Positions 54,067-62,961 of a stretch of 64,000 nt of DNA are shown here, piece after piece. The position numbers were made by a program, and so were the translations under genes. The notes under the pieces are model-generated. The model saw nothing but the letters and a program-made list of their open reading frames with translations. It was not told where the DNA came from and made no database searches. Origin of the DNA: Pueribacillus sp041725775 (GTDB lineage Bacteria > Bacillota > Bacilli > Bacillales > UBA6769); NCBI RefSeq assembly GCF_041725775.1, contig NZ_JBEUEL010000008.1, positions 1-64,000 of the forward strand. The letters run 5' to 3'. Every line of letters begins with the position of its first letter. Positions within the stretch are counted from its first letter, which is position 1.

Positions 54067-54213
54067 TTAAACATTTTGCATCACAGTTTGTGCATGTCCT
54101 TCCAGGATACGTGTCATCGGTACGCCGCCTAAAAACCAACAAATTATGGAAATGGCGGCACTTGTATATCCTGTGTATTGCAGTAAGTTACGCGCTTCTG
54201 CAATTGTGTACAT
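54067..54213 (-). CDS. Candidate antisense 48-residue membrane peptide between atpA and atpG
   Basis: On the minus strand ATG 54213 follows GGAGG by six bases and opens a 48-codon frame that ends in TAA just before it would enter atpA. The peptide starts MYTIAEARNLLQYTGYTSAA, has a likely membrane helix (SAAISIICWFLGGVPM) and a polar end (RILEGHAQTVMQNV). The frame fills the 185-base spacer almost exactly, and its codon use looks normal. No family is recognised and no clear promoter is seen inside atpG. Confidence 0.45.
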   Translation of the reverse strand: MYTIAEARNLLQYTGYTSAAISIICWFLGGVPMTRILEGHAQTVMQNV

Positions 54214-54247
54214 GACGAACCTCCATAATAAGGTGGTGAATTAGCAA

Positions 54248-55108
54248 GTGGCATCTTTACGCGACATTAAAACTAAAATTAATTCAACAAAAAAAATGCG
54301 GCAAATTACGAAAGCAATGGAAATGACATCCGCGGCAAAATTAAGCCGAGCTGAAATGAATGCGAAACGATTTGTCGTATATATGGATAAAATACAAGAA
54401 GTTGTTGCGAGTATCGCTCTCGGTAGCCAAAGTGCAACACATCCGATGTTAGAAAGTCGTGAAGTTAAGAAAACAGGCTACTTAGTCATAACTGCTGACA
54501 GTGGGCTTGCTGGCGCATACAACAGCAACATCATTCGTAAAGTTTTACAAACGATCGAAGAACGCCATACATCGAAAGATGAATATGCAATCATTGCAAT
54601 CGGAAAAATGGGGTTACAATTTTTCCAAAAACGTGGTATGCCTGTCGTTGAATCTGTTGTCGGGTTAAAAGATCAACCTGAGTTTTCTGAAATTAAAGCG
54701 ATCGCTTCGAACGCAGTAAGCTTGTTTAGTGAGGGTGTGTATGATGAACTATTTATGTACTATAATCACTTCGTCAGTGCGATTTCACAACAAGTAACTG
54801 AAAAGAAGCTATTGCCAATTACAGATTTACAGCAGGGACAAACAACATTAAGTTCATATGAATATGAGCCTTCAGAAGAAGAAATATTAAATAAGTTACT
54901 CCCGCAATATGCTGAAAGCTTGATTTATGGTGCACTGCTTGATGCTAAAGCAAGTGAACACGGAGCACGAATGACTGCAATGAAAAGCGCATCAGATAAT
55001 GCGGAAGAACTTATCGATTCATATACACTTGCTTACAACCGTGCACGACAAGCAGCAATCACACAAGAAATTAGTGAAATTGTCGGTGGGGCAGCAGCAT
55101 TAGAATAA
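54248..55108 (+). CDS. atpG: ATP synthase subunit gamma
   Basis: A 286-residue central-stalk subunit. The N-terminal helix MASLRDIKTKINSTKKMRQI and the C-terminal helix YNRARQAAITQEISEIVGGA form the coiled coil inside the alpha-beta hexamer, and ITADSGLAGAYNSNI lies in the Rossmann-like domain. The start is GTG 54248 after AGGTGGTGA. Spacers of 185 and 226 bases flank it. Confidence 0.95.
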   Translation: MASLRDIKTKINSTKKMRQITKAMEMTSAAKLSRAEMNAKRFVVYMDKIQEVVASIALGSQSATHPMLESREVKKTGYLVITADSGLAGAYNSNIIRKVLQTIEERHTSKDEYAIIAIGKMGLQFFQKRGMPVVESVVGLKDQPEFSEIKAIASNAVSLFSEGVYDELFMYYNHFVSAISQQVTEKKLLPITDLQQGQTTLSSYEYEPSEEEILNKLLPQYAESLIYGALLDAKASEHGARMTAMKSASDNAEELIDSYTLAYNRARQAAITQEISEIVGGAAALE

Positions 55109-55334
55109 CCATCTAGCTTATTCGACTTAAGGCTGCAGCTACTCACTGCATAGAAAAACTGTTGTTGCAACGTCAACACGAGCATATTGATGTGCGCTAG
55201 GTTTAAGGAAGATTTGACGTGTTTTCACAGAATGTGTGACTTCTATATTACTCACAAGCGATCGATAGTCTTGTTAAAAGAAGTGCTCGAAAGCTGATCT
55301 TATTTTTTAGCGATTATAATTAGGAGGGAAAACG

Positions 55335-56756
55335 ATGAGCAATGGACGAGTTGTTCAAGTAATGGGTCCCGTCGTTGACGTTAAGTTTGACAGCGGCGCT
55401 CTCCCTGAAATAAACAACGCGCTGAAAATTGATTATAAAGCGCAATCAGAGTCCGAAGCGGACATCGATTTAACACTTGAAGTTGCTTTACATCTTGGTG
55501 ATGATACAGTCCGTACGGTAGCGATGTCGTCAACTGATGGTGTAAAACGCGGCATGGAAGTTGTAAATACAGGTGGACCGATTTCCGTTCCAGTCGGTGA
55601 TGTAACGTTAGGACGCGTGTTTAACGTACTAGGTGATCACATTGATCTCGGTGAGGCAATTCCAGAAGAAGAACGCCGTGATCCGATCCACCGTGAAGCA
55701 CCAAAATACGAAAACCTTTCAACAAAAACAGAGATTTTAGAAACAGGAATTAAAGTTGTTGACCTTCTCGCTCCATATATTAAAGGTGGAAAAATCGGTC
55801 TATTCGGTGGAGCAGGTGTAGGAAAAACAGTATTAATTCAAGAACTTATTAACAACATCGCTCAAGAACACGGTGGGATTTCTGTTTTCGCAGGTGTTGG
55901 TGAGCGTACACGTGAAGGTAACGACTTGTACTTTGAAATGAAAGATTCTGGAGTAATCGATAAAACGGCGATGGTATTTGGTCAAATGAACGAACCACCA
56001 GGTGCACGTCTCCGTGTTGCTCTAACTGGGCTTACAATGGCTGAGTATTTCCGTGATGAACAAGGTCAAGACGTCCTATTGTTTATCGACAACATTTTCC
56101 GGTTTACACAAGCAGGTTCTGAAGTATCTGCACTTCTTGGCCGGATGCCATCTGCGGTTGGTTATCAGCCTACACTCGCAACGGAAATGGGACAATTGCA
56201 AGAACGAATTACATCAACAAACGTTGGTTCTGTAACATCGATTCAAGCCGTTTACGTGCCAGCGGATGACTATACTGACCCAGCTCCGGCAACAACGTTT
56301 GCTCACTTAGATGCAACGACAAACTTGGAGCGTAAACTTTCAGAGCAAGGAATCTATCCGGCTGTAGACCCGCTCGCATCAACGTCTCGTGCACTTTCAC
56401 CAGAAATTGTAGGTGAAGAACATTACAATGTTGCCAGACAAGTACAGCAAACACTTCAAAAATATCGTGAATTGCAAGACATTATTGCAATTCTAGGTAT
56501 GGATGAATTGTCAGATGAGGATAAATTAACGGTCGCACGTGCACGCCGTATTCAATTCTTCTTATCACAAAACTTCCACGTAGCTGAACAATTTACAGGA
56601 CAACCAGGTTCTTACGTACCTGTAGAAGAAACTGTAAAAGGATTTAAAGAAATTCTTGAAGGAAAGTATGACCATCTCCCAGAAGATGCTTTCCGTCTCG
56701 TCGGACGGATTGAGGAAGTAATCGAAAAAGCAAAAGAAATGGGAGTCGAAGTATAA
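55335..56756 (+). CDS. atpD: ATP synthase subunit beta
   Basis: A 473-residue catalytic F1 subunit. It has the Walker A motif GGAGVGKTVLIQE, the catalytic Glu in GVGERTREGNDLY, the Walker B DVLLFIDNIFRFTQAGSE and DELSDEDKLTVARARRIQ, the DELSEED-type loop that the epsilon subunit contacts. The start follows AGGAGGG. The reading frame is of standard length. Confidence 0.97.
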   Translation: MSNGRVVQVMGPVVDVKFDSGALPEINNALKIDYKAQSESEADIDLTLEVALHLGDDTVRTVAMSSTDGVKRGMEVVNTGGPISVPVGDVTLGRVFNVLGDHIDLGEAIPEEERRDPIHREAPKYENLSTKTEILETGIKVVDLLAPYIKGGKIGLFGGAGVGKTVLIQELINNIAQEHGGISVFAGVGERTREGNDLYFEMKDSGVIDKTAMVFGQMNEPPGARLRVALTGLTMAEYFRDEQGQDVLLFIDNIFRFTQAGSEVSALLGRMPSAVGYQPTLATEMGQLQERITSTNVGSVTSIQAVYVPADDYTDPAPATTFAHLDATTNLERKLSEQGIYPAVDPLASTSRALSPEIVGEEHYNVARQVQQTLQKYRELQDIIAILGMDELSDEDKLTVARARRIQFFLSQNFHVAEQFTGQPGSYVPVEETVKGFKEILEGKYDHLPEDAFRLVGRIEEVIEKAKEMGVEV

Positions 56757-56792
56757 CGACGTAAATTCCTAACTATTCAGCCTGACTTGAGG

Positions 56793-56825
56793 ATGCTTAT
56801 CACCAGATAATCTGGTGATAAGCAA
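56793..56825 (+). promoter_or_regulatory. Strong hairpin in the atpD-atpC spacer
   Basis: TGCTTATCACCAGA and TCTGGTGATAAGCA form a perfect 14-bp stem with a TAA loop. No T-run follows, so it is not a normal terminator. It may protect the atpD 3' end or lower atpC expression. Confidence 0.65.
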
Positions 56826-56944
56826 GGATAACACATCTGTACGATGGTCCATATCGATCATGAATGTAAATGATTGAATTTGGATTACTGAATAACAGGT
56901 TGATGAGGTGGAGCACCTGTCGTTACGTAAGGAGGGGTTTTCAC

Positions 56945-57343
56945 ATGAGTAAAGTAAAAGTTAGTGTTGTCACCCCAGACGGTCCCGTTTATAGCGGTGA
57001 AGCAGAAATGGTGAGTGTGAAAGGACTTGGCGGAGAACTCGGAATTTTACCGAATCATATTCCGTTCGTAACACCACTCACGATCAATCCAATTCGCTTA
57101 ATGAATGACGGAAAATCTGATTTGGTTGCTGTCCACGGTGGCTTCATTGAAGTTAGACCTGACGAGATTACAATTTTGGCACAGGCAGCTGAATTACCTT
57201 CTACAATTGATGTTGAACGTGCAAGGAAGGCAAAAGAACGGGCAGAGGAAAGACTTAGACAAGGACAACAAGAAAAAATAGATTTTGTCCGAGCGGAAAA
57301 CGCTTTAAAGCGTGCCTTAAACCGTTTGGAAGTAGCGGAGTAA
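56945..57343 (+). CDS. atpC: ATP synthase subunit epsilon
   Basis: A 132-residue subunit of the central stalk that can inhibit hydrolysis. The beta-sandwich has VVTPDGPVYSGEAEMVSVKG and LGILPNHIPFVTPL; the C-terminal helical hairpin is rich in Ala, Arg and Glu (ERARKAKERAEERLRQ). ATG 56945 follows AAGGAGGGG and is preferred to longer in-frame starts. It ends the operon. Confidence 0.94.
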   Translation: MSKVKVSVVTPDGPVYSGEAEMVSVKGLGGELGILPNHIPFVTPLTINPIRLMNDGKSDLVAVHGGFIEVRPDEITILAQAAELPSTIDVERARKAKERAEERLRQGQQEKIDFVRAENALKRALNRLEVAE

Positions 57344-57416
57344 ACAGATGAGCACTGAGTGAGCGTTTTCACTTGGTGTTTTTTCTGCCCGCAATAATTC
57401 CATAAGGAGTGATCCG

Positions 57417-57653
57417 ATGGAAAGCATTGCGATTCAAGGGATCGTTAATATCGTTATCGTTCTTGTTATCATCGTCATAACTTGGTGGGCATTGCAAGCG
57501 TTTAAGATAGACTTATTCGTAAAAAACCCAAACGGACCCCAAGCAAAAGCACTCCTCATCTTACTTACCATAGCCATTGGTTCATTAGTCGGAAACTTTT
57601 TTATTCATTATTTAGAATGGGCGACGTGGATTAAATACATATTTACAGTCTGA
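57417..57653 (+). CDS. ywzB: DUF1146 membrane protein YwzB
   Basis: A 78-residue protein with two membrane helices (about 8-28 and 45-66) separated by KIDLFVKNPNGPQAKALL. That central motif is typical of DUF1146/YwzB, which follows atpC in Bacillus. The function is unknown. The start ATG follows AAGGAGTG. Confidence 0.88.
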   Translation: MESIAIQGIVNIVIVLVIIVITWWALQAFKIDLFVKNPNGPQAKALLILLTIAIGSLVGNFFIHYLEWATWIKYIFTV

Positions 57654-57772
57654 AACGTCGAAAGTTGACGATAACTTCCATGTATGAACAACCACTTCTT
57701 GACCAAGATTGTTAATAGTAGGTGTTCAAAAAAACTTTGAACAACCGCTAATGAGGAGAGGAGTCGTTGTTC

Positions 57773-58540
57773 ATGAAACATGTGGGAAGCATCTTTACGA
57801 TCATTGGATTAATGATAAGTATACATGCGCTCAAGGGTCAACATGAGTCATATCCAGTTTCAAACAAAGACAAAAATATAAAACCACTTTTACAAATTGT
57901 ATCCGTAATGAACGAAGTTGGCGCCGAAATCGACACGTGGCATTTGCAAGCAAAAGATAAGCACGGTTTGATCTCTAATCGCGAAGGGTATAAATCAACA
58001 GTAAACGATATAAAACAGATTGCGAATGATTTTAAATGGGAAGAACCTATCAATGAAGGCGACAGCATAAAAATCGAAGGAACGAGACATTCACTTCGTG
58101 GTCAAATCCGTGAGTCGATTTCAATTTTAACCTATCACAATCACAATCAATACGAAACGAAAATTTCATACGAAATGATGGGTCATGATTGGCTAGAGAG
58201 TATGAAGAACGACATATTTTCGCTTTTTTCGACTCGTACGTCAGAACTATTTTTAGAAAATCCCTCAATTTCCACTTGTGTAACTGGAAATTTCAATGAT
58301 ACAATGGAGATTGCTGTGAATACTCAATCGAAAAATATAATGCGTCTGTTGCGTGCGAATTTTGTCGAAAGTCTTGAGGAAGAGTCGTTTGTTTCTCTCT
58401 CCGCATATACAAATCAATGGGATACATCAATTACAACCAATCATAAAAAGATGAATCTTCAAATCGCACTACGAGACCAAGGGTTAAACAAGCCAACTCG
58501 TGTACTGATTGGAACACCTATTTTAACAGCTGAATACTAA
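57773..58540 (+). CDS. ywmB: YwmB family protein (DUF1779)
   Basis: A 255-residue protein with an N-terminal signal or anchor (HVGSIFTIIGLMISIHAL) and a soluble domain of the YwmB family, whose known fold is TATA-box-binding-protein-like. Weakly conserved parts include WHLQAKDKHGL and FENP-like FLENPSISTCVTGNF. The function is unknown. ATG 57773 lies nine bases after AGGAGAGGAG. It sits between ywzB and murA as in B. subtilis. Confidence 0.8.
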   Translation: MKHVGSIFTIIGLMISIHALKGQHESYPVSNKDKNIKPLLQIVSVMNEVGAEIDTWHLQAKDKHGLISNREGYKSTVNDIKQIANDFKWEEPINEGDSIKIEGTRHSLRGQIRESISILTYHNHNQYETKISYEMMGHDWLESMKNDIFSLFSTRTSELFLENPSISTCVTGNFNDTMEIAVNTQSKNIMRLLRANFVESLEEESFVSLSAYTNQWDTSITTNHKKMNLQIALRDQGLNKPTRVLIGTPILTAEY

Positions 58541-58573
58541 TATAGAAACTAACTCGACGCGGAGGGGAATACG

Positions 58574-59902
58574 TTGGAAAAAATCATTGTCCGTGGTGGT
58601 AGTCGGCTGCAAGGCTCCGTGAAAGTCGAAGGAGCAAAAAATGCTGTACTGCCTGTCATAGCTGCATCAATTTTAGCAAAACAAGGAACGAGCACTATTT
58701 ATGATGTGCCTGCCCTTGCTGATGTATATACGATTAAAGAAGTATTGGAAAATTTAAACTGTGATATTCAATTTTATGGAAATAAAATGTTTATTAATGC
58801 AGAAAATGAAATTCGAACAGAAGCACCGTTCGAAGCGGTTCGAAAAATGCGCGCATCGTTCCTTATCATGGGACCTCTGCTTGCGAGACGCGGCCACGCC
58901 CGAATTGCATTGCCCGGTGGTTGTGCAATTGGGTCGCGGCCAATTGATCAACATTTAAAGGGATTTGAAGCGATGGGTGCAAAAGTAAAGATCGGCAACG
59001 GTTTTATTGAAGCGTTCGTCGATGGGAAACTACAAGGCGCCAAGATTTATTTAGACTTCCCTAGCGTCGGTGCAACAGAAAATATAATGATGGCAGCGTC
59101 GTTAGCAGAAGGAACGACAGTGATTGAAAATGCTGCAAAAGAACCGGAAATCGTTTGCTTAGCGAATTATTTGAATGCAATGGGTGCAAAAGTTCGCGGA
59201 GTAGGTACGGGTACCATTCGTATCGATGGTGTTGAAGAACTACACAGTGCTGAACATACAGTCATTAGCGATCGAATTGAAGCAGGAACTTTTATGGCAG
59301 CAGCTGCAATTACAGGCGGCGATGTATTTATTGAAGGAGCAGTATCAGAACATTTACGTCCACTAATTGCTAAAATGGAAGAGATGGGTGTAACGATTGT
59401 TGAACGAGAAAACGGGTTGAATGTGATAGGGCCTGAAAAGTTAAAGCCAGTTGATATAAAAACAATGCCACACCCTGGATTTCCAACGGATATGCAGTCC
59501 CAAATGATGGCATTGCTCATGAGAGCAGACGGAACAAGTGTCATAACCGAGACCGTATTTGAAAATCGTTTTATGCACGTTGAAGAATTTCGTCGTATGA
59601 ACGCAGATATCAAAATAGAAGGTCGCTCGGCAATCATTAAAGGTCACACGAATCTTCAAGGTGCTGAAGTATTTGCGACAGATTTAAGAGCAGGTGCTGC
59701 ATTAATTATAGCTGGTCTCGTTGCAGACGGATATACACGTGTTGTCGACCTTCATCATATCGACCGAGGCTATGTAAATTTAGAAAATAAATTGGCATCC
59801 ATCGGGGCGGAAATTGAGCGTGTCGTAGAGGAGCCAACTCCTGTCGGAGAGGCAGTTCCAAAAAACCAGCCATTTTTAAAAATTAATCCTAAATTTGTTT
59901 AA
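58574..59902 (+). CDS. murA: UDP-N-acetylglucosamine 1-carboxyvinyltransferase, first copy
   Basis: A 442-residue MurA enzyme. The active Cys117 lies in ALPGGCAIGSRPIDQH; KNAVLPVIAAS and DLRAGAALIIAGL are the other family marks. By position after ywmB it corresponds to the essential MurAA of B. subtilis; the second copy is at 31.2 kb. The C-terminus has a short extension (EEPTPVGEAVPKNQPFLKI). The start TTG follows GGAGGGG. Confidence 0.94.
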   Translation: MEKIIVRGGSRLQGSVKVEGAKNAVLPVIAASILAKQGTSTIYDVPALADVYTIKEVLENLNCDIQFYGNKMFINAENEIRTEAPFEAVRKMRASFLIMGPLLARRGHARIALPGGCAIGSRPIDQHLKGFEAMGAKVKIGNGFIEAFVDGKLQGAKIYLDFPSVGATENIMMAASLAEGTTVIENAAKEPEIVCLANYLNAMGAKVRGVGTGTIRIDGVEELHSAEHTVISDRIEAGTFMAAAAITGGDVFIEGAVSEHLRPLIAKMEEMGVTIVERENGLNVIGPEKLKPVDIKTMPHPGFPTDMQSQMMALLMRADGTSVITETVFENRFMHVEEFRRMNADIKIEGRSAIIKGHTNLQGAEVFATDLRAGAALIIAGLVADGYTRVVDLHHIDRGYVNLENKLASIGAEIERVVEEPTPVGEAVPKNQPFLKINPKFV

Positions 59903-60201
59903 TTAAATCAATCCATAAGAAAGCGGCAGCAATGTCGTTTTTTCTTTTTGTTCTAATAGCTCGTCCTTCCCCATAAAATAGTAAAGCGATTGACAATTTT
60001 GTTCACCAAATAGGAATTAGAACAGAACCTTTACAACTTCAAGTTGAGGCAGACTACAAACGGCAGACGCGTGAACAACAATGTCTGTAAGACTCACATC
60101 TAGTCTTTTTCATTTATTAACGTCGATGTCGTGATCATTAGTGGAAAATAAACTACTGTATGAAAAAGTCTTGCTTCACAGACAGGGGGAATGTAGCCTC
60201 A

Positions 60202-61200
60202 ATGAAAAAAATGACACTTTACATCTCGTTATTGGCGATTATCGTTACGTTTATACCTGCCATCATCGTCCTGCCATTTTCTTCGGCGAAACAAGAAACA
60301 AAAATTGAAAATGAAATCGTACAACCAAACGAAGACCAGTTCGTTGTTCCTGTTTATCGAACGTTACAGAAACAAGTTGAAAATGTAGAGCTCGAGCACT
60401 ACGTTGCGGGTGTCCTCTCATCGGAGATGCCTGCAGATTTTGAAATAGAAGCTCTCAAAGCCCAAGCCATGGCAGCTAGAACATATATCGTGAAGCAACT
60501 TCTTACTCCAGGCGAAATTAATTTACCAGAAAAAGCCGTTGTTACGGATACGGTTCATCACCAAGTGTATCGCAATGAAGATGAACTGAAAGAGCTATGG
60601 GGAAAAGAATTTAATTGGAAATACGAACGCATTTTACAAGCCGTCAAAGAAACGAAAGGACAAATTTTAACATATGAAAGTAAACCAATTACCGCTTCCT
60701 TCTTTTCAACGAGTAACGGCTTTACCGAAAACTCAGAAGATTATTGGGAAAATGAAGTCCCTTATTTAAAAAGTGTTCAAAGCCCATGGGATGAAAAATC
60801 ACCTAAATTTGTTACGATTGAGAAAATGCCAGTAAAAACATTTGAAGAAAAACTTAGTGTAGAGCTCCCGAACGATAAAACAGTTGCAAAGGTTGTAAAA
60901 CGAACACAAGGGAAACGAATCGCTGAAATTGAAATTGGTGGAAAAACATTTACAGGTCGAGATGTAAGAGAAAAGCTAGACCTGAACTCATCTGACTTTT
61001 CAGTGACACGAAACGGAAATGAAGTTATTATCCAAACGAAAGGATATGGTCATGGCGTTGGGATGAGTCAGTACGGTGCAAACGGAATGGCACTTGAAGG
61101 GAAAAAAGCTGAAGAAATCGTAAATTACTACTACAAAGGGATTTCAATTGAAAACATAGATGTTTTTGAAACACAGTTAGCAAAGCTCGCAATAAACTGA
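60202..61200 (+). CDS. spoIID: Stage II sporulation protein D
   Basis: A 332-residue lytic transglycosylase that, with SpoIIP and SpoIIM, degrades septal peptidoglycan for engulfment. It has an N-terminal membrane helix and the family core EHYVAGVLSSEMPADFEIEALKAQA with the catalytic Glu, SFFSTSNGFTENSEDYW and GYGHGVGMSQYGANGMA near the end. ATG 60202 gives the usual membrane-anchor start; an earlier in-frame ATG 60160 is less likely. About 300 bases before it hold no gene, only a weak hairpin with a T-run near 59925-59955 behind murA. Confidence 0.93.
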   Translation: MKKMTLYISLLAIIVTFIPAIIVLPFSSAKQETKIENEIVQPNEDQFVVPVYRTLQKQVENVELEHYVAGVLSSEMPADFEIEALKAQAMAARTYIVKQLLTPGEINLPEKAVVTDTVHHQVYRNEDELKELWGKEFNWKYERILQAVKETKGQILTYESKPITASFFSTSNGFTENSEDYWENEVPYLKSVQSPWDEKSPKFVTIEKMPVKTFEEKLSVELPNDKTVAKVVKRTQGKRIAEIEIGGKTFTGRDVREKLDLNSSDFSVTRNGNEVIIQTKGYGHGVGMSQYGANGMALEGKKAEEIVNYYYKGISIENIDVFETQLAKLAIN

Positions 61201-61287
61201 GACTAATTTCTTAATATTAAACAAATTTTAGCATTTTATGTATAGAATCTCAGAAATCTGATCAAAATGGTTTCTGAGGTGATGAAC

Positions 61288-62100
61288 ATGAAAGATGATA
61301 AAAACACTCATCTTCAAAAAGAAATGCCTTCAAAATGGAAAAGATTGCTGAAAAAACGTTGGTTTTACCCAGCTGTCTATCTTGGAGTTGCTGCTATCGT
61401 CATTGCGTCTGTATTATGGATACAAATGGGCTCAAACGTTGCTGAGCAAGAAAACGATACAACTGCTCACAACTACGATGAGGAAGCGATTCCGACCGCA
61501 CAACAACAAGAAGTATTTGTGGAACCCGTATTAGCAAAAGACGTGGAAGTGAAAACACCATTTTATGATGCAAAAGCTTCAGCAGAAGAACAAGAATCTG
61601 CCCTCGTATTTTATAATAACAAATACCACCAAAATCAAGGTGTAGACTATGCACTTAAGAGCGGGGAAACATTTGATGTGACAGCTGCCATGAGTGGGAC
61701 GGTCGAAAAAGCGGAAAAAGATGCGTTACTCGGCTATGTCGTTGAATTAAAACATAGTAATGGTGTGACAACAGTCTATCAAAGTTTAGCGAACGCAAAT
61801 GTTAAAGAAGGTGACAAAGTCGAACAAGGCGATGTTATCGGAGAAGCTGGTAAAAATTCATTTAACAAAGACGCAGGCACACACGTTCACTTTGAGATTA
61901 GAAAAGACGGCATTGCGGTAAATCCACTAGAATTTTTCGGTAAATCAAGTTCTGCTATTCCAAGCGTAGAAGAGCAACAGGAGCAACAAGAACAACAGAA
62001 ACAACAAGAAGCTCAAAGTGAGGATATGGAAACAGATACAGATGAAAATGAAGGCGAAGCAAAACAAAAAGATACATCACGTTCAATGACGAACGCATAA
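61288..62100 (+). CDS. spoIIQ: Stage II sporulation protein Q
   Basis: A 270-residue forespore membrane protein with one membrane helix (about 26-47) and an outer LytM (M23) domain. It forms the channel with SpoIIIAH that links forespore and mother cell. The second metal motif THVHFEI is present, but the first motif reads NQGVD where active LytM enzymes have HxxxD, so a zinc ligand is missing, as in B. subtilis SpoIIQ. The tail is rich in Gln and Glu. ATG 61288 follows GAGGTGATG. Confidence 0.9.
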   Translation: MKDDKNTHLQKEMPSKWKRLLKKRWFYPAVYLGVAAIVIASVLWIQMGSNVAEQENDTTAHNYDEEAIPTAQQQEVFVEPVLAKDVEVKTPFYDAKASAEEQESALVFYNNKYHQNQGVDYALKSGETFDVTAAMSGTVEKAEKDALLGYVVELKHSNGVTTVYQSLANANVKEGDKVEQGDVIGEAGKNSFNKDAGTHVHFEIRKDGIAVNPLEFFGKSSSAIPSVEEQQEQQEQQKQQEAQSEDMETDTDENEGEAKQKDTSRSMTNA

Positions 62101-62132
62101 CAGCTTTGGAAAGCCAGAGCTGTTTTTTTTTG
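62099..62132 (+). terminator. Terminator of spoIIQ
   Basis: AACAGCT-TTGG and CCAG-AGCTGTT pair around a small loop, followed by nine T residues. Confidence 0.88.
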
Positions 62133-62425
62133 TATATAAAGGTACAGTAGTCAACTCATTGACAAGCGTATTCTATAATAAAAATTTAGAACCTTTTTTA
62201 GAAAAAACAGAAAAACACTTTGTCCCTCTTGACTATTAGGTATATAACTGATCAGTCATTAATAAAATGTTACAAACCAAGTCATTGAGGGGCAGAGGTG
62301 AGAGAGTGGTTCGCTGCGAAGAAGTAAGATCATTGAAAAGATGACTTTTACTACTCTATCTTCGATCAGCATCACGGTAAGTCTCATTTCGCATCTCTTA
62401 CATCCAAGTTAGGGAGGCGAGTGGT
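62133..62425. other. Gene-free stretch before spoIIID
   Basis: No gene or clear structure is seen. A sigma-E promoter for spoIIID is expected here, but no convincing -35/-10 pair could be fixed by eye. Confidence 0.4.
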
Positions 62426-62701
62426 GTGCACGATTACATCAAAGAGCGTACTATCAAGATTGGCAAGTACATCGTGGAGACGAGAAAAACCGTAAGGGTC
62501 ATCGCCAAAGAATTTGGAGTATCAAAAAGCACCGTACACAAAGATTTAACAGAAAGACTGCCAGTGATTAATCCTGAGTTGGCCAATGAAGTGACAAAAA
62601 TACTCGACTACCACAAATCTGTAAGACACTTGCGTGGAGGTGAAGCGACAAGACTGAAATATAAAAAAAATGAAACAAAAAATAAAGAATCTATAAAGTG
62701 A
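62426..62701 (+). CDS. spoIIID: Sporulation transcriptional regulator SpoIIID
   Basis: A 91-residue DNA-binding protein that modulates sigma-E genes and prepares the sigma-K stage. The helix-turn-helix is VRVIAKEFGVSKSTVHKDLTERL (about 24-46), followed by helices and a basic tail (RLKYKKNETKNK), the known two-part DNA contact of SpoIIID. The start is GTG 62426 after GGGAGGCGAG. Gene order spoIIQ-spoIIID-mbl is that of B. subtilis. Confidence 0.96.
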   Translation: MHDYIKERTIKIGKYIVETRKTVRVIAKEFGVSKSTVHKDLTERLPVINPELANEVTKILDYHKSVRHLRGGEATRLKYKKNETKNKESIK

Positions 62702-62715
62702 GTAAATATGTTTCG

Positions 62716-62768
62716 TTCCGCCGAGAAGACATGCCAAAAAAAATGCATGTGACGTGGCGGACATTTTT
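62716..62768 (+). terminator. Terminator of spoIIID
   Basis: TCCGCC and GGCGGA enclose an inner ACATGC/GCATGT stem, followed by CATTTTTG. Confidence 0.6.
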
Positions 62769-62860
62769 GTATAATGATGAGTGTAAATTAGCATCTTCGC
62801 AAATTTAATCCATTCTAGCTTCTGACCTCTAGTTTTGAATATGACAGCAATCTTTATTAT

Positions 62861-62889
62861 TTGACATATTTAGATAATCTTCCCTATAA
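62861..62889 (+). promoter_or_regulatory. Promoter of mbl
   Basis: TTGACA (62861-62866) is followed after 17 bases by CTATAA, or after 18 by TATAAA. A second TATAAT lies near 62903. Confidence 0.65.
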
Positions 62890-62961
62890 AAGTAAAAATG
62901 TGTTATAATGTTACAATGAATAATTGTGATTAAAGTTTATCGGTTTTTAGGGAGGAAATGT

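Noticed and set aside
55140..55260. Minus-strand 37-codon GTG frame in the atpG-atpD spacer
   Set aside because: It has no ribosome binding site and no clear protein character.
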